Part shown: positions 40,703-49,460 of the stretch, piece after piece
Layout: every line of letters starts with the position of its first letter
How positions within the stretch are numbered: the stretch's first letter is position 1
From: Streptosporangium oxazolinicum
Lineage (GTDB): Bacteria > Actinomycetota > Actinomycetes > Streptosporangiales > Streptosporangiaceae
Reading direction: 5' to 3'
Length of the DNA stretch: 64,000 bases
Assembly (NCBI RefSeq): GCF_039537505.1
Contig: NZ_BAABAQ010000011.1
Location: 124,001-188,000, forward strand
The notes under the pieces: generated by a model
Seen by the model: only the letters and a program-made list of their open reading frames with translations
The model's database searches: none
Told to the model about the DNA's origin: nothing
Program-made: the position numbers and the translations under genes

Positions 40703-40917
40703 AACTACTTCTCCTCATTGGGAGCCTCACCGAACCACCAGGTCGGCGGCACGGGGCTGCGTTGCGGACCCTACCATGCACCCGCGGAGACCATCCGGAG
40801 AAACTGTGTAACGTCCGCTGTCGGCGGACTTCTCATAAGCACTTGAGATGATAAGGCTAAGCTGAGAACTACGACTGCAACCATGCGACTCTATCCGACG
40901 CTTCCATGATGCGCAAG

Positions 40918-41394
40918 TCACGAAATCGAGTCGAGGAAGCGCTCCCGATCCTCCTCGGGGAGGTGGTCGACGAAGAGGGTGCCGTCGAGATGGTCGGCCT
41001 CGTGCTGCAGGACGCGGGCGAGCATGCCCAGGGCGCGGACGGTGGCGGGTTTGCCGAACATGTCGCGACCACGGGCGGTGACCATGTAGGAGCGTTCCAG
41101 CGGCCACCAGCGGCCGGGGGCGGACAGGCATGCCTCGTCGGCCACGATCTTCCGCTCGGACAGCTCCAGGCGCGGGTTGACCAGGTGGCCGGACTTGCCG
41201 TCCAGCTCGTAGACGACCACCCTGAGGGGGACGCCGATCTGCGGGGCGGCGAGTCCCGCGCGGCCCGCGCCGGCGCGCATCGTGGCCTGCAGCGACTTGA
41301 CCAGGCCGCGCAGCGCGCGGTCGAAGGTGGTCACCGGCTCGGACACCGTGCGGAGCACGGGGTCGCTGAACGGTCGGATGGGCTGGACAGCCAC
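40918..41394 (-). CDS. def: Peptide deformylase
   Basis: 158 aa. The three deformylase motifs are G-L-A-A-P-Q-I-G (motif 1), E-A-C-L-S (motif 2, with Ala in place of the usual Gly), and Q-H-E-A-D-H-L-D-G (HExxH, motif 3). It removes N-formyl groups from nascent proteins with a metal held by the Cys and two His. GTG 41394 is chosen because GGGGA (41405-41401) is 6 nt away; GTG 41400 is adjacent. The motif 2 Gly-to-Ala change suggests the type III or secondary deformylases common in actinomycetes. Confidence 0.88.
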   Translation of the reverse strand: MAVQPIRPFSDPVLRTVSEPVTTFDRALRGLVKSLQATMRAGAGRAGLAAPQIGVPLRVVVYELDGKSGHLVNPRLELSERKIVADEACLSAPGRWWPLERSYMVTARGRDMFGKPATVRALGMLARVLQHEADHLDGTLFVDHLPEEDRERFLDSIS

Positions 41395-41528
41395 GCGCAC
41401 TCCCCGAAGCGAACGAACCGAATATCGAAGACGCTTCCCCCTGTCGCTCCGGCTCAACCGTTACCCCGTCGCCCTTTACGTTTCCGGAACGTTGCGAGTG
41501 TGCGACCTGTGCATTGCATATTTCCATG

Positions 41529-41544
41529 GTTAGTCACACGTAAC
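41529..41544. promoter_or_regulatory. GlnR-like half-site pair upstream of the nitrate/nitrite transporter
   Basis: GTTAG-n6-GTAAC; read on the minus strand it is GTTAC-n6-CTAAC, close to the GlnR consensus gTnAC-n6-GaAAC. A related array precedes nirB. Confidence 0.4.
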
Positions 41545-41576
41545 CGGCGCACCATCACAGATAGTAAGTGTGCGTA

Positions 41577-41629
41577 ATGCCGTCCTCCTAGGTTTCGGGA
41601 TCGTAGCCCCCGAAACCGCAGCAGGAGGA
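41577..41629 (+). promoter_or_regulatory. Leader hairpin masking the transporter ribosome-binding site, with a four-codon leader frame
   Basis: GGTTTCGGG (41591-41599) pairs with CCCGAAACC (41609-41617). Outside it, TCCTCCT (41583-41589) pairs with the Shine-Dalgarno AGGAGGA (41623-41629). A mini-frame ATG-CCG-TCC-TCC-TAG (41577-41591) runs through the anti-Shine-Dalgarno strand, so its translation would open the stem. Confidence 0.5.
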
Positions 41630-41632
41630 ACG

Positions 41633-42955
41633 ATGGCCAAGCCCTGGATCAGTGACTGGCGGCCCGACGACCCCGACTTCTGGCAAGGACAGGGCAGGAA
41701 GGTGGCCCGCAGGAACCTGGTCTTCTCCATTTTCGCCGAGCATCTCGGATTCACGCTGTGGACCGTGTGGAGCATCGTGGCCGTGCAACTCGGCTCCTAC
41801 GAGTTCTCCACCGACCAGCTCTTCTGGATGGTCGCCCTGCCCAATCTGGTCGGCTCGGCGCTGCGCATCCCGTACACCTTCGCCCCGGCCAGGTTCGGCG
41901 GCCGGAACTTCACCGTGGTCAGCGCCCTGCTGCTGCTCGTGCCCGCGGTGCTGCTGGCCGTCGCGGTGGGTGACCCCGGCACCCCCTACTGGGTGTTCCT
42001 GGTCATCGCGGCCACGGCGGGCCTGGGCGGCGGCAACTTCGCCTCCAGCATGGCCAACATCACCTACTTCTACCCCCAGGACAGGCAGGGGTCGGCGCTC
42101 GGGCTCAACGCGGCGGGCGGCAACATCGGGGTCAGCTCGGTGCAGCTCGTCATGCCCCTGGTGATCGGGGCGTTCGGCCTGGCCGCCGCGGGGCTGTTCT
42201 GGATCCCGTTCATCCTGGCCGCCGCGCTCGGGGCCTACTTCTTCATGGACAACCTGACCTCAGCCAAGGCCAGTCCCGCGGACCAGCTGAAGGTCGCCGG
42301 TAGGGCCCAGACCTGGATCATGTCGGTCCTGTACATCGGCACCTTCGGCTCCTTCATCGGCTACTCCACCGCGTTTCCGCTGCTCATCAAGAGCCAGTTC
42401 CCCGAGCAGGCCTCCCTGGTGGGGCTGGCCTTCCTCGGCCCGCTGCTCGGCTCGCTGATCCGGCCGGTCGGGGGCTGGCTGTCGGACCGGCTCGGCGGGG
42501 CGCGGGTGACGTTCGTCAACTTCGCCGCGATGGCGGGTGCGGCGGCGCTGGTCTGGCAGGGCCTGTCCCAGCACGCCTTCGCGCTGTTCTTCTGCGCCTA
42601 CATGCTCCTGGTCGCCACCACCGGCATCGGCAACGGCTCGACCTACCGGATGATCCCGGCGATCTTCCGGGCCAAGGCCGTGGCGGGCATCGCCCCGGGT
42701 ACGGAGGCCCACGAGGCCGCCGCGGCCATCGGGAAGCGGGACGCCTCCGCCGCGATCGGGATCATCTCCGCGATCGGCGCCTTCGGCGGGTTCTTCATCA
42801 ACCGTGGATTCGGCAGCTCCATCGCCGCGACCGGGGGAGCGGGTGCCGCGCTGGCCTCCTTCGCCGCCTTCTACCTGGTGTGCGCGGTCATCACCTGGGG
42901 TTGCTACCTGCGTACCGCGGGGTCCGTGCCGAGTCTGGCGTCGGCCCGCGTGTGA
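41633..42955 (+). CDS. narK: Nitrate/nitrite transporter of the NarK (NNP, MFS) family
   Basis: 440 aa with 12 hydrophobic helices. NNP signatures are visible: G-L-G-G-G-N-F-A-S-S-M-A-N-I in the first half, G-L-N-A-A-G-G-N-I-G, and a second signature region T-G-I-G-N-G-S-T-Y-R-M-I-P. The conserved Arg of the nitrate site is in G-S-A-L-R-I-P-Y. ATG 41633 with AGGAGGA three nt upstream. The leader can hide this site in a hairpin. Lies upstream of nirB/nirD/nnaR, so it imports nitrate or exchanges nitrite for assimilation. Confidence 0.9.
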   Translation: MAKPWISDWRPDDPDFWQGQGRKVARRNLVFSIFAEHLGFTLWTVWSIVAVQLGSYEFSTDQLFWMVALPNLVGSALRIPYTFAPARFGGRNFTVVSALLLLVPAVLLAVAVGDPGTPYWVFLVIAATAGLGGGNFASSMANITYFYPQDRQGSALGLNAAGGNIGVSSVQLVMPLVIGAFGLAAAGLFWIPFILAAALGAYFFMDNLTSAKASPADQLKVAGRAQTWIMSVLYIGTFGSFIGYSTAFPLLIKSQFPEQASLVGLAFLGPLLGSLIRPVGGWLSDRLGGARVTFVNFAAMAGAAALVWQGLSQHAFALFFCAYMLLVATTGIGNGSTYRMIPAIFRAKAVAGIAPGTEAHEAAAAIGKRDASAAIGIISAIGAFGGFFINRGFGSSIAATGGAGAALASFAAFYLVCAVITWGCYLRTAGSVPSLASARV

Positions 42956-43089
42956 CCTACGGCGCGCCAGGCACCCGTCCCGCTCACATCCGGCACCGGC
43001 CCGGCCGACGGACAACTCACATCGGCCTCATCGCGAATGTGAACGCGGTTAGCGGCTTGTAGCACATCGGTAACAGAGGAGACCTCGCG
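42956..43089. other. narK-nirB intergenic region
   Basis: No gene is seen. It contains the candidate GlnR array at 43048-43074 and a TCACAT/ATGTGA inverted repeat (around 43017-43042). Confidence 0.5.
43048..43074. promoter_or_regulatory. GlnR-like array upstream of the nir genes
   Basis: GTTAG-n6-GTAGC-n6-GTAAC, three 5-mers at exact 11-bp spacing. On the minus strand it reads GTTAC-n6-GCTAC-n6-CTAAC. Same end motifs as the site before the transporter. Confidence 0.45.
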
Positions 43090-43506
43090 GTGAAACCGCC
43101 TGAAAGCACCATCGGATCCATGCCGGTCTCACTTCACCCCCAGACGCCTGTGAAGGCTGGGACGGCGACGCACGGCGTGAACGCCGCGACGGGCGAGGCC
43201 AACGCCATCACCATCATGTCGTGTCACGGCGCCCCCGCCGCACGGGAGACGGCCCGCGTCGTGCCGTCCACCGCCCGGTGGGCCACAAGGAGCGGCACCA
43301 CGACCGGTCCGGAGGGGCGGGTGCCGTTCCGCCGAGCGGTCGCTCCGCCGTCAGGGGGGCGGAGCGGCCCCGAGACCCTCCGGGGACCCGCCGAACGGCC
43401 GCGCGAGAACGTCGGGGACGCCGGGGACGCCGGGGACGTCAGGGACATCGGGTACATCGAGGACGTCGCCGGCCGGCTGGGCGACCGGGAAGGGGGCCCG
43501 GCGTGA
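43090..43506 (+). CDS. Doubtful low-complexity open frame upstream of nirB
   Basis: 138 codons from GTG 43090, with GAGGAG 8 nt upstream. The product is not recognised, is rich in Arg/Pro/Gly and contains a D-A-G-D-A-G-D repeat from a 9-bp GGGGACGCC repeat (about 43418-43450). It ends with a GTGA overlap to a frame that continues into nirB. It may be a real leader gene, a remnant, or non-coding leader RNA; the start signal is its only strong point. Confidence 0.25.
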   Translation: MKPPESTIGSMPVSLHPQTPVKAGTATHGVNAATGEANAITIMSCHGAPAARETARVVPSTARWATRSGTTTGPEGRVPFRRAVAPPSGGRSGPETLRGPAERPRENVGDAGDAGDVRDIGYIEDVAGRLGDREGGPA

Positions 43507-43679
43507 CCGGCGCGAGCGCCGGGGGACCGGCCGCGCGCCGGACGGGCGGCGAGGCCGGGGCGGACGCGGGCTGGGTGAACGCGGGCTGGGTGAACGCGGC
43601 CGCGGCGCGGCCGACGAACGAGGCGCCCCGCGAGGGGCGGGCGGACGACAGCGGAGCGGACGGGAAAAGGAGCGCGACC

Positions 43680-46127
43680 ATGTCACGGCTCGTCGTGGTG
43701 GGACACGGACCGACATCGCACCGGCTGGTCGAGGCGCTGGTCGCCAAGGGCTTCGCGGGCAGCGTCACGGTGCTGGGGGAGGAGCCCCGGCCGGCGTACG
43801 ACCGGGTGGCGCTCACCTCCTACCTGACGGGCAGGAGCATCGAGGACCTCACCTACCCGACGCCGGACGGGGTCGTGCTGCGACTGTCGTCCAGGGTCGT
43901 GGAGATCGACAGGCGGGCGCGCGAGGTCACCACCGCCGACGGCCACCGCGAGCCGTACGACGTGCTGGTGCTGGCCACCGGTTCCAGCCCGTTCGTGCCG
44001 CCGGTGCCCGGCAGGGAGCTGGACGGCTGCTTCGTCTACCGCACGATCGACGACCTCGACGCGATCAGGGAGGCCGCCTCGGGCGCCACGAGCGGCGTCG
44101 TGATCGGCGGCGGGCTGCTGGGGCTGGAGGCCGCCGACGCGCTGCGCGGCCTGGGCCTGGCGACGCACGTGGTGGAGATGGGCGGCTGGCTCATGCCCCG
44201 GCAGGTCGACGAGGGCGGCGGCGCCGTCCTGCGCGGCCACGTGGAGGCGCTCGGCCTGAGCGTGCACACCCAGGCGGGGGCCAAGGAGATCGTCGCGGGC
44301 CCGGACGGGCGGGTCGCGGGCCTGGTCAAGCCGGACGGTGAGACCGTCGAGGCGCAGATCGTGGTCTTCTCCGCGGGCGTCAGGCCCCGCGACGAGCTGG
44401 CCAGGCAGGCGGGCCTGGAGGTCGGCGGGCGCGGCGGGATCGCCGTGGACGACGGGATGCGCACCAGCGACCCGGCGATCTACGCGGTCGGCGAGTGCGC
44501 CCTGCACGAGGGCATGGTCTACGGGCTGGCGGGGCCGTGCTTCACGATGGCCGAGGTCGCCGCCGACCGCATCCTCGGCGGCGAGGCGGTCTTCACCCGC
44601 GCGGACCTGTCGACCAAGCTCAAGCTGCTCGGCGTGGAGGTCGCCCAGTTCGGCGCGATGGAGGGCGCGCTGGACGTGACCTTCATGGACCCGGTGGGCG
44701 GGGTCTACCAGAAGCTGTTCGTCAGCGACGACGCCCGCACCCTGCTCGGCGGGATCTGCGTCGGCGACGCCACCCCGTACAACACCCTCAAGCCCTTCGT
44801 CGGCCGCGACCTGCCGGGCTCGCCGAGCGAGCTGCTGTTCACCGGCGGCCCGGCGAGCATGGAGGTCCCCGACGACGCGCAGATCTGCTCCTGCAACAAC
44901 GTCACCAAGGGGCAGGTGTGCGAGGCCATCGCCGAGCACGGCCTCACCGACGTCCCCGGCGTCAAGGCGTGCACCCGCGCGGGCACCACCTGCGGCAGCT
45001 GCGTCCCGACGCTCAAGCGGATCCTCGTCTCCTCGGGCGTCGAGGTCTCCAAGGCCCTGTGCGAGCACTTCGCGTACAGCAGGGCGGAGCTGTTCGACAT
45101 CGTCCGGGTGCGCGGCATCACGACGTTCTCGTACCTCATCGCCGAGCACGGCACCGGGCGCGGCTGCGACGTGTGCAAGCCCGTCGTCGCCTCGATCCTC
45201 GCCTCGCTCGGCAACGGCCACATCCTCGACGGCGAGCAGGCCGCCCTGCAGGACACCAACGACCACTTCCTGGCCAACATCCAGCGCAACGGCACCTACT
45301 CGGTGGTGCCGCGCGTCCCCGGCGGGGAGATCACCCCGGACGGCCTCATCGTGATCGGCGAGGTGGCCCGCGACTTCGGCCTCTACACCAAGATCACCGG
45401 CGGGCAGCGGATCGACCTGTTCGGGGCCCGCGTGGAGCAGCTCCCGCTGATCTGGAAGCGCCTGGTGGACGCGGGCTTCGAGTCCGGGCACGCGTACGGC
45501 AAGGCGCTGCGCACGGTGAAGTCCTGCGTGGGCTCGACCTGGTGCCGGTACGGGGTGCAGGACGCCGTCGGCCTGGCCATCGCGCTGGAGCTGCGCTACC
45601 GGGGCCTGCGCTCGCCGCACAAGCTGAAGTCGGCCGTCTCCGGCTGCGCCCGCGAGTGCGCCGAGGCCCGCGGCAAGGACTTCGGCGTCATCGCCACCGA
45701 GAAGGGCTGGAACCTCTACGTGGGCGGCAACGGCGGCTTCACCCCGCGCCACGCCGACCTGTTCGCCGCCGACCTGAGCACCGAGGAGCTGGTCCGCGTC
45801 ATCGACCGGTTCCTGATGTTCTACGTCCGCACCGCCGACCGCCTGCAGCGCACCTCCGTCTGGCTGGAGGCCCAGGGCCTGGCCTACGTCAAGGAGGTCG
45901 TCCTGGACGACTCCCTGGGGATCTGCGCCGACCTGGAGGCCCAGATGGAGCGGCACGTGGCCGGTTACGCCGACGAGTGGCGTGCCACGATCGAGGACCC
46001 GGAGAAGCTCCGGCGGTTCGTCTCCTTCGTCAACGCCCCCGGGACCCCGGACCCGTCGATCGCCTTCGAGACCGAGCGCGACCAGGTGAAACCGGTCCTG
46101 ATCCCGCTGGAGGTCGTCCGTTCCTGA
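43680..46127 (+). CDS. nirB: Assimilatory nitrite reductase [NAD(P)H] large subunit
   Basis: 815 aa. Domains in order: FAD fold (V-L-A-T-G-S-S-P-F), NAD fold (V-I-G-G-G-L-L-G-L-E-A-A), BFD-like [2Fe-2S] (C-S-C-N-N-V ... C-T-R-A-G-T-T-C-G-S-C), a second half-domain (G-R-G-C-D-V-C-K-P), and the sirohaem/[4Fe-4S] domain with C-V-G-S-T-W-C-R-Y-G and S-G-C-A-R-E-C-A-E-A. It reduces nitrite to ammonium with six electrons. ATG 43680 has AAAAGGAG 7 nt upstream; an in-frame GTG at 43503 would add about 59 low-complexity residues and is rejected. Operon with nirD. Confidence 0.95.
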   Translation: MSRLVVVGHGPTSHRLVEALVAKGFAGSVTVLGEEPRPAYDRVALTSYLTGRSIEDLTYPTPDGVVLRLSSRVVEIDRRAREVTTADGHREPYDVLVLATGSSPFVPPVPGRELDGCFVYRTIDDLDAIREAASGATSGVVIGGGLLGLEAADALRGLGLATHVVEMGGWLMPRQVDEGGGAVLRGHVEALGLSVHTQAGAKEIVAGPDGRVAGLVKPDGETVEAQIVVFSAGVRPRDELARQAGLEVGGRGGIAVDDGMRTSDPAIYAVGECALHEGMVYGLAGPCFTMAEVAADRILGGEAVFTRADLSTKLKLLGVEVAQFGAMEGALDVTFMDPVGGVYQKLFVSDDARTLLGGICVGDATPYNTLKPFVGRDLPGSPSELLFTGGPASMEVPDDAQICSCNNVTKGQVCEAIAEHGLTDVPGVKACTRAGTTCGSCVPTLKRILVSSGVEVSKALCEHFAYSRAELFDIVRVRGITTFSYLIAEHGTGRGCDVCKPVVASILASLGNGHILDGEQAALQDTNDHFLANIQRNGTYSVVPRVPGGEITPDGLIVIGEVARDFGLYTKITGGQRIDLFGARVEQLPLIWKRLVDAGFESGHAYGKALRTVKSCVGSTWCRYGVQDAVGLAIALELRYRGLRSPHKLKSAVSGCARECAEARGKDFGVIATEKGWNLYVGGNGGFTPRHADLFAADLSTEELVRVIDRFLMFYVRTADRLQRTSVWLEAQGLAYVKEVVLDDSLGICADLEAQMERHVAGYADEWRATIEDPEKLRRFVSFVNAPGTPDPSIAFETERDQVKPVLIPLEVVRS

Positions 46128-46215
46128 GCCGTCCCGATCCGCGTCCCCCATACCCGGCCGCACCGGATCGCCGCCACCGCACCCCCGAGGACCCGAGGAG
46201 AGGAGACCTTCACCG

Positions 46216-46569
46216 ATGACAGCCCTGAGAGAAGACCTGGAGACGACCCGCTGGACCCCGGTCTGCTCCTACGCCGACCTGCTGCCCGAACGCGGGGCGT
46301 GCGCGCTCGTCGGCGACAGGCAGATCGCGCTGTTCCGCGCCTTCGACGGCTCCCTGTTCGCGATCGGCAACCACGATCCGTTCAGCGGCGCCCACGTCCT
46401 GTCCCGCGGGATCGTCGGCACCAGGGCCGGTGAGCCCGTGGTGGCGTCCCCCATGCACAAGCAGGTGTTCTCCCTCACGACGGGGATGTGCCTGGACGAC
46501 CCCGCGGTGGCCGTGCCGACCTACCCGATCCGCGTCACCGGCGAAACGGTGGAGGTGGGCTTTCCGTGA
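46216..46569 (+). CDS. nirD: Nitrite reductase small subunit, Rieske-like fold
   Basis: 117 aa. Rieske-type beta fold with W-T-P-V-C-S-Y-A-D-L, I-G-N-H-D-P-F-S-G-A-H-V-L-S-R-G, and S-P-M-H-K-Q-V-F-S-L-T-T-G-M-C-L-D-D. The Cys-His cluster ligands are missing, as expected of NirD. GAGGAGAGGAGA precedes the ATG. Works with NirB. Confidence 0.93.
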   Translation: MTALREDLETTRWTPVCSYADLLPERGACALVGDRQIALFRAFDGSLFAIGNHDPFSGAHVLSRGIVGTRAGEPVVASPMHKQVFSLTTGMCLDDPAVAVPTYPIRVTGETVEVGFP

Positions 46570-46626
46570 GCACGAGCGGGTGGCCGGATACCGAGGAAAC
46601 ATCGAGCGAGGAGTGGTGAACGACAG

Positions 46627-47796
46627 ATGAGCATCGCCGTTCTGGACGGTCCCGTCGGCTCTCCCGAGACCGCGCCCGACGCGCTGGCCGGGTTCACGAT
46701 CGGGGTCACCGCCACCCGGCGGCGCGAGGAGTTCTGCGCGCTGCTGGAACGCAGGGGCGCCAGGGTGGTGCGCGCCCCGGCGATCCGGCTGGTGCCCCTG
46801 GCCGAGGACGCCGACCTGCTGGCCGCGACCCGCGCCAGCCTGTCCGCCCCGATCGACGACGTGGTGGTCACCACCGGGGTCGGCTTCCGAGGCTGGATGG
46901 CCGCGGCCGAGGGCTGGGGGCTCTCCACCGACCTCTCCGAGCACCTGACCTCGGCCCGGCTGCTGACCCGCGGGCCCAAGGCGCGCGGCGCGGTCAGGGC
47001 GGCGGGCCTCGCCGACCACTGGACCCCGCCCACGGAGTCGTGCGAGGAGGTCAAGCAGCACCTGCTCGCCCAGGACCTGCGCGGGCGCCGCATCGCCGTG
47101 CAGCTGCACGGGGAGCCGCTGACCGGTTTCGTGGCCGCGCTGCGCGAGGCGGGCGCGGAGGTCATCGAGGTGCCGGTCTACCGGTGGCTGCCCTACCGCG
47201 ACGTGTCGCCGCTGCGGCGGCTGGTCAGCCAGGCCATCTCCGGCGGGGTGGACGCGGTGGCCTTCACCAGCGCCCCGGCCGTGCTGGCCATGCTCAACTC
47301 CGCCCGCGCGGACGGCCTGGAGGACGCGCTGATCGCGGCCTTCGCCGGGCCGGTCGTCGCCGCCTGCGTGGGCCCGGTCACCGCCGGGCCGCTGGAGGCG
47401 CGCGGGGTGCCCACCGTGCGGCCCGAGCGCTCCCGCCTGGGCACGCTGGCCCGCGCCCTCGCCAGGCACCTGCCCGAGCACAGCGTCACCCGCCTGGTCG
47501 CGGGCGGCCACCAGCTGGAGATCCGCGGCCACGCCGTCGCGGTGGACGGCGAGCTGAAGCCGCTGCCGCCGGCGCCGATGGCGGTCCTCAAGCGCCTGGC
47601 CGACAAACCGGGGCACGTGGTGGCCCGCTCCGACCTGCGGACCGTGCTCCCCGGCGGCCCGTCGCGCGACTCGGCCGAGCACGCGGTGGAGATGGCCATC
47701 ACCCGACTGCGCCGCGCCCTCGGCCCCGCGGGGATCGTCGAGACGGTCGTCAAGCGCGGCTACCGCCTGGCCTGCGACCGGGGCGAAGGCCTGTGA
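46627..47796 (+). CDS. nnaR: Uroporphyrinogen-III synthase-like/winged-helix regulator (NnaR type)
   Basis: 389 aa. Residues about 20-270 form a HemD-like two-lobed domain (I-G-V-T-A-T-R-R-R-E-E-F, V-V-T-T-G-V-G-F, V-A-F-T-S-A-P-A-V). Residues about 300-385 form an OmpR-type winged helix with V-V-A-R-S-D-L-R-T-V-L-P-G, H-A-V-E-M-A-I-T-R-L-R-R-A-L and V-V-K-R-G-Y-R-L. This fusion matches NnaR, reported as a GlnR-dependent co-activator of nitrate/nitrite assimilation in actinomycetes. The position after nirBD and before a sirohydrochlorin chelatase fits. It may also act as the HemD enzyme. Confidence 0.88.
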   Translation: MSIAVLDGPVGSPETAPDALAGFTIGVTATRRREEFCALLERRGARVVRAPAIRLVPLAEDADLLAATRASLSAPIDDVVVTTGVGFRGWMAAAEGWGLSTDLSEHLTSARLLTRGPKARGAVRAAGLADHWTPPTESCEEVKQHLLAQDLRGRRIAVQLHGEPLTGFVAALREAGAEVIEVPVYRWLPYRDVSPLRRLVSQAISGGVDAVAFTSAPAVLAMLNSARADGLEDALIAAFAGPVVAACVGPVTAGPLEARGVPTVRPERSRLGTLARALARHLPEHSVTRLVAGGHQLEIRGHAVAVDGELKPLPPAPMAVLKRLADKPGHVVARSDLRTVLPGGPSRDSAEHAVEMAITRLRRALGPAGIVETVVKRGYRLACDRGEGL

Positions 47797-48698
47797 CGAC
47801 GCTGGTCCTGGCCGGGCACGGGACGCGCAGCGCGAGGGGGGAGGAGACCCTGGCCGGACTGCGGGACCTGGTGCGCGGGGGCCGCCGGGGAACGCGCGTG
47901 GAGCAGGCGTTCCTGGAGATCAGCTCACCTCTGCTGGCCGACGTGCTGCCCAGCCTGCCCGGCCCCGTCGTGGTGGTCCCGCTGCTGCTGGCGGGCGGCT
48001 ACCACGTGCACATCGACCTGCCCTCCGTGGTGGCCGAGGCCAGGCCGGACGCCGTGGTGGCGGCCCCGCTGGGACCGCACGCGCTGCTCACCTCGGTCCT
48101 CGCCAGGCGGCTGTCCGCCGCGGGGCTGAGGGCGGCCGACTCGGTGATCCTGGGAGCGGCGGGCTCGTCCGACCCCGCCGCGCTGGCCGACGTGCGGGCG
48201 GCGGCCCGGCTGCTGGCGGTCCGGCTCTCCCGCCCGGTCACCGCGGCCTTCGCCGCGACGGGATCCCCGTCGGTCGCCGAGGCCCTGGACCGGCTGCGCT
48301 CGGGACCGGCGCCGCGGATCGCGCTGGCCTCCTATCTTCTGGCGCCCGGCTTCTTCCAGGACCGCCTGGAGGCGTCCGGCGCCGACCTGGTCGCCGCCCC
48401 CCTGGGGGTGGACGCCGACCTGGCCGCGCTGGTGTGGGCCCGGTTCGACCAGGCCCGCCTGGCATCGGTGGCCCCGGGAGGTGTCCGGGCCCGCCCGGCG
48501 TCCGTGCCCGCGGGGCCCGGCCAGGCGCGCCAGGCCCCGCAGGGGGCCGGGCGTCCCGGGTCCGGCGGGGTCCGTCTGGCGCCGGTTGTCCCGGACGCCG
48601 ATCAGACCCGCCGGGGCTCCAGCCTCAGCTCCTGGACGATCTCCTCGGCGGCCTCGTCCCGCGACGGCAGGGAGTCGGGGCCGAGAAGGATCTCGTAG
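47793..48698 (+). CDS. Sirohydrochlorin chelatase (CbiX/SirB family)
   Basis: 301 aa. L-V-L-A-G-H-G-T-R-S holds the N-terminal metal-binding His. A second half-repeat includes P-L-L-L-A-G-G-Y-H-V-H-I-D-L-P, with the second His. It should insert Fe2+ into sirohydrochlorin to make the sirohaem needed by NirB. GTGA overlap with nnaR indicates coupling. The last 60-70 residues are low-complexity Gly/Pro/Arg/Ser and run 97 bp into the convergent gene. The functional domain ends near residue 235. Confidence 0.85.
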   Translation: MTTLVLAGHGTRSARGEETLAGLRDLVRGGRRGTRVEQAFLEISSPLLADVLPSLPGPVVVVPLLLAGGYHVHIDLPSVVAEARPDAVVAAPLGPHALLTSVLARRLSAAGLRAADSVILGAAGSSDPAALADVRAAARLLAVRLSRPVTAAFAATGSPSVAEALDRLRSGPAPRIALASYLLAPGFFQDRLEASGADLVAAPLGVDADLAALVWARFDQARLASVAPGGVRARPASVPAGPGQARQAPQGAGRPGSGGVRLAPVVPDADQTRRGSSLSSWTISSAASSRDGRESGPRRIS

Positions 48699-49216
48699 TA
48701 GGCGTGGCGGAAGCACCCGGCGAGCAGCAGCCGGGCGCTGGCGACCGGGACGACCTCGGGGGAGAGGCGCCCCGCCCGCTGCTCGGCCGCCAGGTACGCG
48801 GTGAGCGGGACGATCTCGGACATCGGGCCGATGTCGCTGTCGCGCATCGCCTCGCGGAAGCGGACGGTGACCGAGGGGGAGGTGAAGGCGGGCAGCGCCG
48901 CCGACTGGACCTCGCAGTAGTAGTCGATGCCGGCTCGCGCGATGGGCAGCAGGTTCTCGGTCACCCGGCCCTTGCCGACCAGGTACATCAGGTCGTCGAG
49001 GATGCGCCGCCAGACCGGGAGCCGGTCCTGCAGCAGGGCCAGGAACATGTCGACGGCGTGCCCGGCCTCGGTGCCCCGGGAGCGCGGCCGCGAGGCGTCG
49101 TCGGCCTCCTCGCGCTTCATGAACGCGGCCAGTTCGAGGACGCGGAGCCGGGCATCCTGTGCGTTCCGGTGCGGGTCGGCGGTCTTGTGGTACGGATCGA
49201 TACGGGGAGTCGCCAT
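48602..49216 (-). CDS. TetR-type ligand-domain protein apparently without a DNA-binding head
   Basis: 204 aa. The segment Y-Y-C-E-V-Q-S-A-A-L-P-A-F, M-R-D-S-D-I-G-P-M-S-E-I-V-P-L-T-A-Y-L-A-A-E-Q-R-A-G-R-L-S and C-F-R-H-A-Y-Y-E-I-L-L-G reads like the C-terminal regulatory half of TetR/AcrR proteins. The first 60 residues (H-R-N-A-Q-D-A-R-L, K-R-E-E-A-D-D-A-S-R) show no TetR helix-turn-helix, and no alternative upstream frame supplies one. It is either an unusual family or a truncated regulator. Confidence 0.55.
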   Translation of the reverse strand: MATPRIDPYHKTADPHRNAQDARLRVLELAAFMKREEADDASRPRSRGTEAGHAVDMFLALLQDRLPVWRRILDDLMYLVGKGRVTENLLPIARAGIDYYCEVQSAALPAFTSPSVTVRFREAMRDSDIGPMSEIVPLTAYLAAEQRAGRLSPEVVPVASARLLLAGCFRHAYYEILLGPDSLPSRDEAAEEIVQELRLEPRRV

Positions 49217-49460
49217 GGTCGCCCTAACGTGCGCAGTCACATGGACAGATGGTCGTGACGGTGATGCGTCGTTCACCGGTGTCCGCGAGGCCGTGTCCTT
49301 TTCGGCCGCGCGGTCGCCGACGTCCGGTCTTCCGCTCGGCGCGCCCCCGGCGGGCGGGGCGTGCCCGATCAGTGCCTGTCGACCCGGGCTCGCCCCCAGG
49401 CTCAATCTTGGTTCAACCTAGGCGAAAAACAGCGGCCGGTGGTAACCGTACGCCGTGAGT

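Noticed and set aside
43503..43679. N-terminal extension of NirB from GTG 43503
   Set aside because: The extra residues are low complexity with a 15-bp direct repeat, and AAAAGGAG is correctly placed for ATG 43680.
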